In this document: one piece after another, positions 26,439-34,470 of the stretch
Position numbering within the stretch: position 1 is the first letter of the stretch
Layout of the letters: each line of letters opens with the position of its first letter
NCBI GenBank assembly: GCA_904501955.1
Contig: CAJGCY010000008.1
Location: 1 to 34,587 of the forward strand
Reading direction: 5' to 3'
DNA from: an uncultured Akkermansia sp.
GTDB taxonomy: Bacteria; Verrucomicrobiota; Verrucomicrobiia; Verrucomicrobiales; Akkermansiaceae
DNA length: 34,587 nt
Made by a program: the position numbers and the translations under genes
The notes under the pieces: model-generated
What the model was told of the DNA's origin: nothing
Seen by the model: only the letters and a program-made list of their open reading frames with translations
The model's database searches: none

Positions 26439-27431
26439 ATGTTCCGCAACCTGATTTTCGACTGGTCCGGCACCTTGTGTGATGACATGGCGCTCACCAT
26501 TGAGGCCACTAACTACGTGCTGAAGCAATACAACCGCGCACCGCTGGACCGCTGCGCTTTCCGCAATGAGTTCCAGCTGCCCTACCCGGACTACTACGCC
26601 GTGAAAATCCCGGAAGCAAAGCTGGAGGACTTGGAGAACTACTACCGCTACGCATTCGACCACTCCACCACCGGCGTCACCCTCATTCCGCACGCCAAGG
26701 AGTTCGTGCAATTCTGCCGAGCACGCGGCATCCGCTGTTTCATCCTCACCAGCATGGATCCCAAGGCCTTCTCGGAGCAAGCCACCCAACTGGGCATGTA
26801 TGATTACTTCGAGCACATCCACTCCGGCATTCACAACAAGGAGCACTACATTGCCACCCTCATGCAGCAGCATGGGCTCGACCCGCAACAAACGGCTTTC
26901 ATCGGCGACATGCAGCATGACATCCGCGCAGCCCACTGCGCCGGCATCACCGGCATCGGCGTGCTGACCGGTTACAACAACCCCACACAGCTGGCGGAAG
27001 CTGCCCCTGAGCTCACCGTGCCGGACCTCTCAGCCCTGCGCAAGCTCATGGCTACCGCTCCCGCACCGGCAGAGGCAGCAGACACCATTCACCTCAACAA
27101 GCTGGAGCTCCTTTGCTGCATCGGCGTGCCGGAGGAGGAGCGAGCCACCCCGCAGCGACTCACGGCGAACATCACGCTCACGCCCCCCTGCTCCTTCACC
27201 GCCATGGCGGAGGACATTGCCCGCACCATTGACTACCACTCGCTTTCCCTGCGCTTGGAGGCACTGGCGCAAGAGCAGCCCACCGTGCTGCTGGAGACCC
27301 TCGCGCACAAGCTCGCCACCTGCTGCGTGCAGGAGTTCGGCGCCATCTCCGCCACGGTTGAGCTGCACAAATATATTCTCCCGCAACTCGCCTCCACCGC
27401 CGTGCGTACTACTGTTTGCGCGCAGGGGTAA
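26439..27431 (+). CDS. Fusion of a HAD hydrolase with dihydroneopterin aldolase (FolB)
   Basis: A 330-residue protein in two parts. Residues 1-205 form a HAD hydrolase of the phosphoglycolate-phosphatase type: motif I DWSGT (Asp8 nucleophile, but Ser10 in place of the usual second Asp), a Thr/Ser motif at ILTS (102-105), and motif IV GDMQHDIRAA (156-165). Residues about 216-328 are a FolB-like domain: IHLNKLELLCCIGVPEEER with Glu234 in the place of the catalytic or pterin-binding Glu, IDYHSLSLRLEALAQE, LLETLAHKLA, and Lys311 in ELHKYILP. FolB makes hydroxymethyldihydropterin from dihydroneopterin for folate. The fused HAD may provide a phosphatase for the preceding dihydroneopterin monophosphate, which is inference. 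It is last in the nadB cluster and followed by element E4. Confidence 0.8.
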   Translation: MFRNLIFDWSGTLCDDMALTIEATNYVLKQYNRAPLDRCAFRNEFQLPYPDYYAVKIPEAKLEDLENYYRYAFDHSTTGVTLIPHAKEFVQFCRARGIRCFILTSMDPKAFSEQATQLGMYDYFEHIHSGIHNKEHYIATLMQQHGLDPQQTAFIGDMQHDIRAAHCAGITGIGVLTGYNNPTQLAEAAPELTVPDLSALRKLMATAPAPAEAADTIHLNKLELLCCIGVPEEERATPQRLTANITLTPPCSFTAMAEDIARTIDYHSLSLRLEALAQEQPTVLLETLAHKLATCCVQEFGAISATVELHKYILPQLASTAVRTTVCAQG

Positions 27432-27474
27432 GGCGGAACGCACTGTATGCGTTTGCAGTTGCTTTCAAACGGCT

Positions 27475-27966
27475 CGATAAATCGGAATTTGAAGGGGTGA
27501 TGGAGGGTGAAGTTTGCGAGCGATAGCGAGCGGAATTCTGAACCCGCGTCAGCGGGTGACCTAACTTAGGGCGTAAGCCCTAGGAAATGGGTAAAAAACA
27601 AATCCGAACCCGCGAACCGTTGAGGCTTGCCGAAACGGTATGCGGGTGGCATAACCCTCCCGGAGCACGTAAGTGCGAAGAAATCCCCCATGCATTAATT
27701 CGTCTTATGACATCGCATTATCAATGGGATATTAACGCACAAACAAAACACACGACACCCCGGCTCGGAGCTCCGCTTCGCTACGGTCCTCGCACTATAT
27801 GCCGCCCTCGTCGCCCTCGCTAGCGCTCAGGCAGCTCGGGCTCTATTTCATTTTTGCTTGTTACCTAGGGCTTACGCCCTAGACTAAGTTAGATCACCCG
27901 CTGACGCGGGTTCTGATTTAGGCTCGCTTGCGCTCGCATCCCCCCCCTTCAAATTCCGATTTATCG
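27475..27966. repeat. Palindromic element E4 (complete, 492 bp)
   Basis: Ends CGATAAATCGGAATTTGAAG (27475-27494) and its exact inverse (27947-27966). The arms are long inverted repeats: 27541-27584 pairs with 27864-27912 and contains the small hairpins CCCGC-GTCA-GCGGG and AGGGC-GTAA-GCCCT. Between the arms lie GCAC-GTAA-GTGC near 27666, an AT-rich stretch, and the shared core (CGGCTCGGAGCTCC, CGCTTCGCTACGGTCC) near 27760-27835, as in E2 and E1. It sits between the 3' ends of convergent genes (HAD-FolB and lpxB). Frames across it look non-coding. Confidence 0.85.
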
Positions 27967-28003
27967 CGAAGAGCGGCAAAACTCGCCAATTTGGGGCGCA
28001 ACC

Positions 28004-29119
28004 TCAGGCAAAAAGGGAGAGCACGGCCTCCGCGGCTTTGGCGGCGGCACCACCATGCCCCAGGGTATCCATGGATTCCTTCATGCCGGCCAGCGCTTGG
28101 GCGCGGGTTTCGGGGGCGGTCAGTTTCTCCAGCTCTTCGATGCAGTTTTTCACATTGAAGTCACCCTGTATCAGCTCGCGCGTCACGGGCTTATCCACCA
28201 AAATGTTCACCATGCCGATGTATTTGATGGTCAGCAGCATACGTCCCAGTATATACGTACCCCAAGCCACCTTGTACACCAAAGCGAAAGGCAGCTCATG
28301 CAGGGCAGCCTCCAGCGTAGCGGTGCCGGAGGTCACCAGCGCAGCCTCCGCGCGGTCCATGAGGTCATGGTAGCTGCCGGGGCAAATGTTGATTAAGTCC
28401 GCCGGCACACCGGCTTTTTCCGCCATGCGGCGCATCATGGCAGCGAGTTTTTCCGAGCTGGCGGAGGTTTCGAAGCGCCATTCCGGGTGCTTGGAGCGCA
28501 GCTCTTTCACCACGTTGAGGAACACGGGGAAGTGGCGCTCAATTTCGCGCACACGGCTACCGGGGAAGAGGCCGATAAGCCCCTTCTCGCGCACATCCGT
28601 ACGGCGGTTCTGCAAAATATCATCCACCAGCGGGTGCCCCACGAACTCCGTACGCAGCCCGGCCTTCTCGAACAGGGGTTTCTCGAAGGGGAAGGTGCAC
28701 ATCATCAAATCCAGCACGCGGGCAAGCTTGGGCACGCGACTCTTATGCCACGCCCACACCATGGGGGCAATAAACCAAGCGATTTTGGTCTTGGGACACT
28801 GCTTGTGCACGCGCTCCGCCAAGCGCTGGTTAAAGCCGGGGTAATCGATGAGGATAAGGCACTCCGGTTGGGCTTCCACGATGCGCTGAGTCATCTCCTT
28901 GAGGCGGCGCATGAAGAAACGCGCATGCTTGAGCACCTCCACCACGCCGATAACGGCAGCTTGGTCCGCCCAGTCCTCCACAGCGGGAGCAATGGCATGC
29001 ATTTGCCCGCCGCCCAAGCCCTCGAACTCGATATCGGGGCGACGCTTCAACAGCTCTTGCATGACAAGAGCCCCCTGTTTATCACCACTTTTCTCGCCGG
29101 CAACAACAAAAAACTTCAT
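28004..29119 (-). CDS. lpxB: Lipid-A-disaccharide synthase
   Basis: A 371-residue glycosyltransferase (GT19) that joins UDP-diacylglucosamine and lipid X into the lipid A disaccharide; a peripheral inner-membrane enzyme. Marks: the start FFVVAGEKSGDKQGALVM (usually GE.SGD..GA), GLGGGQM, CLILIDYPGFNQRLAE, APMVWAWHKSRV, CTFPFEKPLFEKAG, FVGHPLVDD, GLFPGSRVREIERHFPVF and TSGTATLEAAL. Length is close to normal. It is transcribed alone from a near-leaderless promoter and is convergent with the HAD-FolB gene across element E4. With kdsA and the lpt genes it shows a full LPS pathway in this organism. Confidence 0.95.
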   Translation of the reverse strand: MKFFVVAGEKSGDKQGALVMQELLKRRPDIEFEGLGGGQMHAIAPAVEDWADQAAVIGVVEVLKHARFFMRRLKEMTQRIVEAQPECLILIDYPGFNQRLAERVHKQCPKTKIAWFIAPMVWAWHKSRVPKLARVLDLMMCTFPFEKPLFEKAGLRTEFVGHPLVDDILQNRRTDVREKGLIGLFPGSRVREIERHFPVFLNVVKELRSKHPEWRFETSASSEKLAAMMRRMAEKAGVPADLINICPGSYHDLMDRAEAALVTSGTATLEAALHELPFALVYKVAWGTYILGRMLLTIKYIGMVNILVDKPVTRELIQGDFNVKNCIEELEKLTAPETRAQALAGMKESMDTLGHGGAAAKAAEAVLSLFA

Positions 29120-29125
29120 GAATCT

Positions 29126-29153
29126 ATCTTAACAATTTATTGCTGCATTGCAA
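29126..29153 (-). promoter_or_regulatory. Promoter of lpxB; predicts a leaderless mRNA
   Basis: On the minus strand: TTGCAA, 16 bp, TAAGAT, then 6 nt (AGATTC) to the ATG at 29119. Confidence 0.6.
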
Positions 29154-29178
29154 GCTTTTTTGAATGCCCGGCAAGCGG

Positions 29179-29216
29179 AAAATGCAGCCCCGGCGCTGCT
29201 GCGAGGGCTGCATTTT
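29179..29216 (-). terminator. Terminator of the cyd operon
   Basis: AAAATGCAGCCC (29179-29190) pairs perfectly with GGGCTGCATTTT (29205-29216) over a 14-nt loop. It begins 20 bp beyond the cydB stop, with the A/T tracts within the stem so that it can act in either direction. Confidence 0.75.
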
Positions 29217-29236
29217 GAAAAAAGCCGGTTATTGGT

Positions 29237-30370
29237 TCAATGCTCCTGCTCCACCTCCGCCGGGGTGATGGGCTCGCGGTCCAGAGCGCGCCACGCCCAA
29301 GTGATGTAGGCAAGCACGAAGGGGATAATGAAGGACACATAGGTCATGGTGCGCAGCGTGAAGAGGCTGGAGCTGCTGTTCACAATGGTGAGGGAGCTCT
29401 GCATATCCGCCACGGAGGGGTAATAGGCCGTATTGTTCCACCCGGCGCACAGCAGCAGCGCCAGCACCACCAGCACGCTGCCGGGGCCTGTAGCCCATAT
29501 ACCGCGGCGCCCACCGCGCAGCCCCTGCACCATGCCCCACAGCACCAGCAGCACACCCACCACCAGCACCGCTGCCACGGCGGGCATATCCAGCAGATTA
29601 TGCAGGTACTTGTAGGGCGCGGAATACACCTCACCACTCTCCGGGTGGTAGGCAAAGCCCGCGGAGGTCAGCCAATTAATCAGCCAAGTCAGGAAAAACA
29701 GCAGGAAAAAGCCGCACTCCAGCCACAAACGCTTGCGGCATTGCTCCGCGAGCTCGGCATCCGCAATCGCGTTTTGGAAGTACTGGCAAGCCAGCACGCG
29801 CGTGAGCAGCAATACGCTGATGCCCAGCATGAGATTCGCGGGCACGAGCGCCGCCTCCAAGCCATGCAGAGCATTGGTCCAGTACGAGATGACGGGCATA
29901 GCCGTACCGGTCACGGCGGATTTGTTCACCACGAACTCAGCCCCACTGAAGAAGGTGCCCACCGCCGTACCGATGAGCAGCGGCCCCAGCAGCCCGTTGA
30001 GCAGGAGGAACACGCGGTACGTGGTAGTACCCAGCACATTGCGGCGTTTCAGCTGGAACTCATAAGAAACCGCTTGCAGCACAAAGCACAGCAGTATGAG
30101 CACCCACACCCAATACGCCCCGCCGAAACTCGTGCTGTAAAACAGCGGGAATGAGGCAAAGAACGCCCCGCCGAAGGTCACTAGGGTGGTGAAGGTGAGC
30201 TCCCACTTACGCCCGGTTGCCAGCAACAGCATGCGGCGCTGCTCCTCGGTTTTGCCCAGCGTCCAGATGAGGGATTGCCCGCCTTGCACGAACATGAGGA
30301 ACACCAGCAGCGCCCCCAGCAGTGCTACCAAGAACCACCAATAATGTTGCAGTAATGAGATGTCGTCCAT
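29237..30370 (-). CDS. cydB: Cytochrome bd ubiquinol oxidase subunit II
   Basis: A 377-residue inner-membrane subunit with about eight to nine transmembrane helices that pairs with CydA in a high-affinity quinol oxidase. The family start YWWFLVALLGALLVFLMFVQGGQSLIW and the RKWELTFTTLVTFGGAFFASFPLFYSTSFGGAYW region (the W-E pair near 54-59) are clear, as is FQLKRRN. It lies 5 bp after cydA. It is slightly shorter in later loops than I would expect for some relatives but complete. No cydC/cydD exporter genes are nearby. Confidence 0.93.
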   Translation of the reverse strand: MDDISLLQHYWWFLVALLGALLVFLMFVQGGQSLIWTLGKTEEQRRMLLLATGRKWELTFTTLVTFGGAFFASFPLFYSTSFGGAYWVWVLILLCFVLQAVSYEFQLKRRNVLGTTTYRVFLLLNGLLGPLLIGTAVGTFFSGAEFVVNKSAVTGTAMPVISYWTNALHGLEAALVPANLMLGISVLLLTRVLACQYFQNAIADAELAEQCRKRLWLECGFFLLFFLTWLINWLTSAGFAYHPESGEVYSAPYKYLHNLLDMPAVAAVLVVGVLLVLWGMVQGLRGGRRGIWATGPGSVLVVLALLLCAGWNNTAYYPSVADMQSSLTIVNSSSSLFTLRTMTYVSFIIPFVLAYITWAWRALDREPITPAEVEQEH

Positions 30371-30375
30371 AATGA

Positions 30376-31920
30376 TTAAGCAGCGTTGTCAGTTTCAGGG
30401 CCGGTGGCGATGGCTTTGCCCATGATGCGCAGCTCCGCCACCAGCAGCAGAGTGAACAGACCCAGGAAGATGAAGAAAGTCGTTTGCACCGCACCCACCT
30501 CCAAGCGTGAGATGGCAGCCACATTCGGCAGCAAGCCCTGTATAGCCCACGGCTGGCGCCCTACCTCCGCCACAATCCACCCCGCTTGGCTGGCTACCCA
30601 CGCCAGCGGAATGGTCAGCACCGCCCCCCACAGCAGCAGGCGCATGCGCTCCAAGCGGCGGCGCAGCAGTAACAAGCCCGCAAACAGCAGGATAAAATAC
30701 CCGCCCAGCATCACCATGATGCGGAAGCTGTAGAAGGTGAGCGCCACCGGCGGCACCAAGTCCGCAGGTTCATTCAGGTAGCCATAGCCGAAGCAGTCGA
30801 AGTTCTCGCGCAGGGTCTTCAGCGCGGCTTCCTTGGCGGCGGGGTCCTTCGCCTGACGGTAGGCAGCAAGGGCATCTATCGCCACACGGCCACGGCGTAT
30901 CTTCTCCTCCGCGGAGAGCGCCGTGCTGCCATCCGGCAGGGTGTAGCCGCCCTCCAAAATGTTGCGAATACCGGGCACATAGCCATCAGGGTCATGCGTT
31001 GCCAACACGGAGAGCGCATAAGGCAGCTCCACGTGCATCAAAAACTTATCTTCCGCACTGCCGGAGCTCCAATCCGCCTCCGGATTCAGCACACCTGCCA
31101 TCACCAAGCCCTGCGCATTGCCGCCCTCATACAAGCCCTCCGCTGCAGCCAGTTTCATGGGCTGGTGCTCGGCAATATCCGTGCCGCTCTTATGCCCGGT
31201 GTAGGCCGTCAGCAGCGCTGCCACCAAACCGAACGCCGCCGCCACGCGTATGCTGGCGTGGGCAAACTCCGTATGTCGCCCGCGCAGCAAGTACCAGCAG
31301 CTCACACCCACCGCAAACACCGCGCCCAGCACCCATGAGGACACCACCGTGTGGCAGAACTTCACCACCGCTACGGAATTGAACGCCACCGCCGCAAAAT
31401 CCACCATTTCATTGCGCACCGTGTCCGGGTTGAACTCCATACCGACCGGATGCTGCATCCACGCATTCGCCACCAAAATCCACCAAGCGGAAATCGTGGC
31501 GCCGATGATGGTGAGCCACGTGGAGGCCAAATGCGCGCGTTTGCTCACCTTGTTCCACCCGAAATACATCACCGCAATAAACGTGGACTCCATGAAGAAG
31601 GCCAATATGCCCTCTATCGCCAGCGGAGCGCCGAAAATATCCCCCACAAACCAGCTGTAGTTGCTCCAGTTCGTCCCGAACTCAAACTCCAAGATGATGC
31701 CCGTTGCCACGCCCATCGCAAAGTTGATGCCGAAGAGCTTCATCCAAAACTTCGCGCAATTTTTCCAAAACTCGCGCCCCGTGCGCACATAAATGGTCTC
31801 CATGATCGCCATCATCACGCCCAAGCCGAGCGTAAGCGGCACAAAGAGCCAGTGGTACATGGCCGTCAGTGCAAATTGCGCACGCGACCAATCTACGAGT
31901 GATGTATCGATGGCATCCAT
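30376..31920 (-). CDS. cydA: Cytochrome bd ubiquinol oxidase subunit I
   Basis: A 514-residue catalytic subunit that oxidises quinol and reduces oxygen at the haem b595/d pair. The start DWSRAQFALTAMYHWLFVPLTLGL carries the haem His near 23; GTNWSNYSWFVGDIFGAPLAIEGILAFFMESTFIAV, the FCHTVVSSWVLG His near 185, QPMKLAAAEGLYEG (start of the quinol loop) and FYSFRIMVMLGG (haem b558 Met) all fit. Inner membrane. It is the second gene of the DUF4492-cydA-cydB operon, with a 5-bp gap to cydB. Together with rubrerythrin it suggests an anaerobe that tolerates and consumes low oxygen. Confidence 0.95.
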   Translation of the reverse strand: MDAIDTSLVDWSRAQFALTAMYHWLFVPLTLGLGVMMAIMETIYVRTGREFWKNCAKFWMKLFGINFAMGVATGIILEFEFGTNWSNYSWFVGDIFGAPLAIEGILAFFMESTFIAVMYFGWNKVSKRAHLASTWLTIIGATISAWWILVANAWMQHPVGMEFNPDTVRNEMVDFAAVAFNSVAVVKFCHTVVSSWVLGAVFAVGVSCWYLLRGRHTEFAHASIRVAAAFGLVAALLTAYTGHKSGTDIAEHQPMKLAAAEGLYEGGNAQGLVMAGVLNPEADWSSGSAEDKFLMHVELPYALSVLATHDPDGYVPGIRNILEGGYTLPDGSTALSAEEKIRRGRVAIDALAAYRQAKDPAAKEAALKTLRENFDCFGYGYLNEPADLVPPVALTFYSFRIMVMLGGYFILLFAGLLLLRRRLERMRLLLWGAVLTIPLAWVASQAGWIVAEVGRQPWAIQGLLPNVAAISRLEVGAVQTTFFIFLGLFTLLLVAELRIMGKAIATGPETDNAA

Positions 31921-31936
31921 ATCTGATTTCTTTCGG

Positions 31937-32149
31937 TTAGTGTTCTGCGCTGCGGCGACTCGTCAGCTCCGTTCCCACGGTGGCGCCCTTCTCCTCCGCC
32001 TCGCCTTTCAGATACGACGGAAAAAAGAACACCTTGAGCACCGCAAACATGATAATGAGCTTGAGCAGGATAATGCACCACAGAGTCTTCCCCAGCGTCA
32101 TGCTGCGGAACCCCTCCACATAAAATCGCACTATTCGCTTCAATACCAT
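31937..32149 (-). CDS. DUF4492 small membrane protein, probable cytochrome bd accessory subunit
   Basis: A 70-residue protein. The start at 32149 (MVLKRIVRFYVEGFRSMTLGKTLW) is chosen because the DUF4492 family begins this way and the promoter lies just before it; a frame extended to 32224 would begin upstream of the promoter. One transmembrane helix (about 22-45, with FFFP after it) and a polar tail. DUF4492 proteins are commonly found upstream of cydA in Bacteroidetes and relatives. By analogy with CydX in proteobacteria it may stabilise the oxidase, although it shows no sequence likeness to CydX. It is separated from cydA by 16 bp. Confidence 0.8.
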   Translation of the reverse strand: MVLKRIVRFYVEGFRSMTLGKTLWCIILLKLIIMFAVLKVFFFPSYLKGEAEEKGATVGTELTSRRSAEH

Positions 32150-32155
32150 ACCAAC

Positions 32156-32183
32156 ATTATAGCTTTTCCCCACACCATGGCAA
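32156..32183 (-). promoter_or_regulatory. Promoter of the DUF4492-cydAB operon; predicts a leaderless mRNA
   Basis: On the minus strand: TTGCCA, 16 bp, TATAAT, then 6 nt (GTTGGT) to the ATG at 32149. The perfect -10 box and the short distance leave no room for a Shine-Dalgarno sequence. Confidence 0.7.
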
Positions 32184-32254
32184 GCACGAAGTTGAAAAAA
32201 CAGAAAAAAACGATCTCTCGCCATCGTTCTGCTCGGTGTTCACGCAATACAAAC

Positions 32255-32284
32255 TTGACGCTGCGGCGGGTAGCATGGTAGAGT
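32255..32284 (+). promoter_or_regulatory. Promoter of the secreted glycosidase-like gene; predicts a leaderless mRNA
   Basis: TTGACG (32255-32260), 18 bp, TAGAGT (32279-32284), then 7 nt to the ATG at 32292. This argues for ATG 32292 rather than the in-frame GTG at 32283, which overlaps the -10 box. Confidence 0.5.
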
Positions 32285-32291
32285 GTTGGGC

Positions 32292-34403
32292 ATGAGAAAA
32301 CTACTGACAGGCATCTGCATGGCGTTGGGCGTACAGGGAGCAGCTATGGCATTACAGCCACCCACCTACGTGTGCCAGCGCACGGAATCCCCCTTGGTAA
32401 TAGACGGCAAGGCGGATGAGCCCGCGTGGCAGCAGGCCATGCCTCTCAGCCCCCTGCGCGATATTGAGGGCCCCGCCATTCCCCACCGCACACAGGTACG
32501 CATGCTGTGGGATGACACCTACCTTTACGTGCACGCCGACATGCAGGAGGAAAACCTGTGGGCAACCCTCACGGAGCATGATTCCGTCATCTTCCGCGAC
32601 CCGGATTTCGAGGTATTCATTGACCCGGACGGCGACACGAAAAACTACATCGAGATAGAGGTGAACGCCCTCAACACCGTGTGGGATCTCTTCCTGACGG
32701 AGCCCTACCGCAGCGGCAACCACGCCCTGCATGACTGGAACATCCCCGGGCTGAAACACGCCGTACACCTGCGCGGCACCCTGAACAACCCGAACGATAA
32801 GGATGAGGGCTGGAGTGTGGAGATGGCTATCCCCTGGACCTCCATCACCGGCCACAGCAACCAACCGCGCAAGGTGCAGCCCCCCACTGCCGGCACCACC
32901 CTGCGCATGAACTTCTCACAGGTCAACTGGCAAGTGCAGCCGGATGCTGCCTCCCCCTGCGGCTACAGCAAAAAGACGGATGCCACCGGCTCCCCCCTGC
33001 CGGAAAGCAACCACGTATGGGCTGCCACCGGCGCCATCAACATCCACATGCCGGAGCACTGGGGCTACGTGCGCCTCAGCGACAAACCGGCCGGCACTTG
33101 GGAGTCCCTGCCCGTACCCGCAGCGCATGCCGCCACCGTGCAGCTCTTTGAGCAGTACTGCGCCCAGCTTGCCCACCGCAAGCAGCACGGCGCCTTCCAC
33201 ACCGCCCCCACCCTACCCCACGGCGTGCAGGCGGATGTACTCCTGCCGGACTTCTTCCGCTACTCCACCACCGTTGCCCGCACCGGAGAGCGACTCACGC
33301 TGGACAGCAACGCCACCCTCACCCACAGCCCCGCCACACGCGCCCTGCCCCTCATTTACCTCTGGGTGCACGGCAACAATCACCCCGGCGACACCGCTTT
33401 CTGGGGCAATGAGTTCCGCAACTACGCCGCTGCGGGGGTGAATGTGCTCATCATCGGCGGCACAGCGGAACAAATTGCCGCCCTCACCCCGCTTGCCACG
33501 CAGCACGGCATGCAGGTCATCGCGTGGCTCTGGGCTACCAACCGCCCGGGGGATGAAACCGCCCTCCGCCACCCGGATTGGTACGCCGTCAACCGCCATG
33601 GTAAATCCTGCCACGCCCCGCAGGACCGCCCCTTTGTGGAGTACTACCAATTCCTTTGCCCCAATGCGGAGGGCGCACGCAAGCACCTCCTTGCCCAGGT
33701 GGATGCCCTCGCAGCCATCCCCGGTATCATCGGCATTCAGCTGGACTACATGCGCCTGCCGGATGTCATCCTCCCCCGTGGTCTGTGGGAAAAATACGGG
33801 CTCGATATGAGCCGCGAGCTCCCGGAGTACGATTACTGCTACTGCGAGCACTGCCAACAACTCTTCCGCGCCCGCTACGGGCGTGACATAGCCCCGCAGG
33901 CGGATGCCGATGCCCAATGGCGCGAGTTCCGTCTGCAAAGCGTGGCGGACTTCGCCAACGCCCTCATTGCGCGCATCCGCTCCCACAACCTCAGCGCCGC
34001 CTGCGCCGTCTTCCCCACCCCGCAAATCGCCGCGCAACTCGTGCGCCAAGACTGGAGCCGCTTCCACCTCGACCTCGCGCTCCCCATGGTCTACTACTCC
34101 TTCTACAATGAAACCCCGGCATGGTCCGCAGCCTGCACCTCGCAAGCTTACGAGCAAACACAGCACCGCTTCGCCATCGCCCCCGGCCTGCACCTGCCGG
34201 ACACCACGCCGGAGCAGCTCCCCGCCGAGCTTTCCGCCCTCATGTCCGCATCCCCCGCAGGCATCGGCATCTTCTGCGATGACCTCTTCACCCCCGAGCT
34301 CCAACAAGCCCTCCGCAACTGGCTGGATGCGCAAATCGCCCCTCCGGCCCCAGCACATAAGGAGACTTCAGATAAGACCACCCTGCTCCGGACGGCGCAA
34401 TAA
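32292..34403 (+). CDS. Secreted glycoside-hydrolase-like protein with CBM9-like N-terminus
   Basis: A 703-residue protein from ATG 32292; signal peptide about 1-22 (GAAMA). Residues about 30-245 resemble CBM9/DOMON-like sugar-binding modules: PLVIDGKADEPAWQQA, VRMLWDDTYLYVHADMQEENL, DPDFEVFIDPDGD, YIEIEVNALNTVWDLFL, and GWSVEMAIPWTSI. Residues about 350-680 resemble a family-10-like (GHL10/DUF187-type) TIM barrel: LIYLWVHGNN, GVNVLIIGGTAEQIAALTPLATQHGMQVIAWLWATN, GIIGIQLDYMRLPD with Asp in a strand end, and CYCEHCQQLFRARYG. It could cleave host or dietary glycans or peptidoglycan; the substrate cannot be read. A monocistronic gene followed by element E5. Confidence 0.75.
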   Translation: MRKLLTGICMALGVQGAAMALQPPTYVCQRTESPLVIDGKADEPAWQQAMPLSPLRDIEGPAIPHRTQVRMLWDDTYLYVHADMQEENLWATLTEHDSVIFRDPDFEVFIDPDGDTKNYIEIEVNALNTVWDLFLTEPYRSGNHALHDWNIPGLKHAVHLRGTLNNPNDKDEGWSVEMAIPWTSITGHSNQPRKVQPPTAGTTLRMNFSQVNWQVQPDAASPCGYSKKTDATGSPLPESNHVWAATGAINIHMPEHWGYVRLSDKPAGTWESLPVPAAHAATVQLFEQYCAQLAHRKQHGAFHTAPTLPHGVQADVLLPDFFRYSTTVARTGERLTLDSNATLTHSPATRALPLIYLWVHGNNHPGDTAFWGNEFRNYAAAGVNVLIIGGTAEQIAALTPLATQHGMQVIAWLWATNRPGDETALRHPDWYAVNRHGKSCHAPQDRPFVEYYQFLCPNAEGARKHLLAQVDALAAIPGIIGIQLDYMRLPDVILPRGLWEKYGLDMSRELPEYDYCYCEHCQQLFRARYGRDIAPQADADAQWREFRLQSVADFANALIARIRSHNLSAACAVFPTPQIAAQLVRQDWSRFHLDLALPMVYYSFYNETPAWSAACTSQAYEQTQHRFAIAPGLHLPDTTPEQLPAELSALMSASPAGIGIFCDDLFTPELQQALRNWLDAQIAPPAPAHKETSDKTTLLRTAQ

Positions 34404-34470
34404 ATCGGAGTTAGCAGAATGGACAATGTACGATTTGATTTAAGGGAACTTCTAATTAGTCTCTACTGAG

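Noticed and set aside
27587..27823. A 78-codon frame inside element E4
   Set aside because: It sits in the arms and core of the palindromic element, and no equivalent frame exists in E2 or E1.
32283..32291. GTG at 32283 as the start of the secreted glycosidase-like gene
   Set aside because: It overlaps the predicted -10 box; ATG 32292 gives a clean signal peptide.
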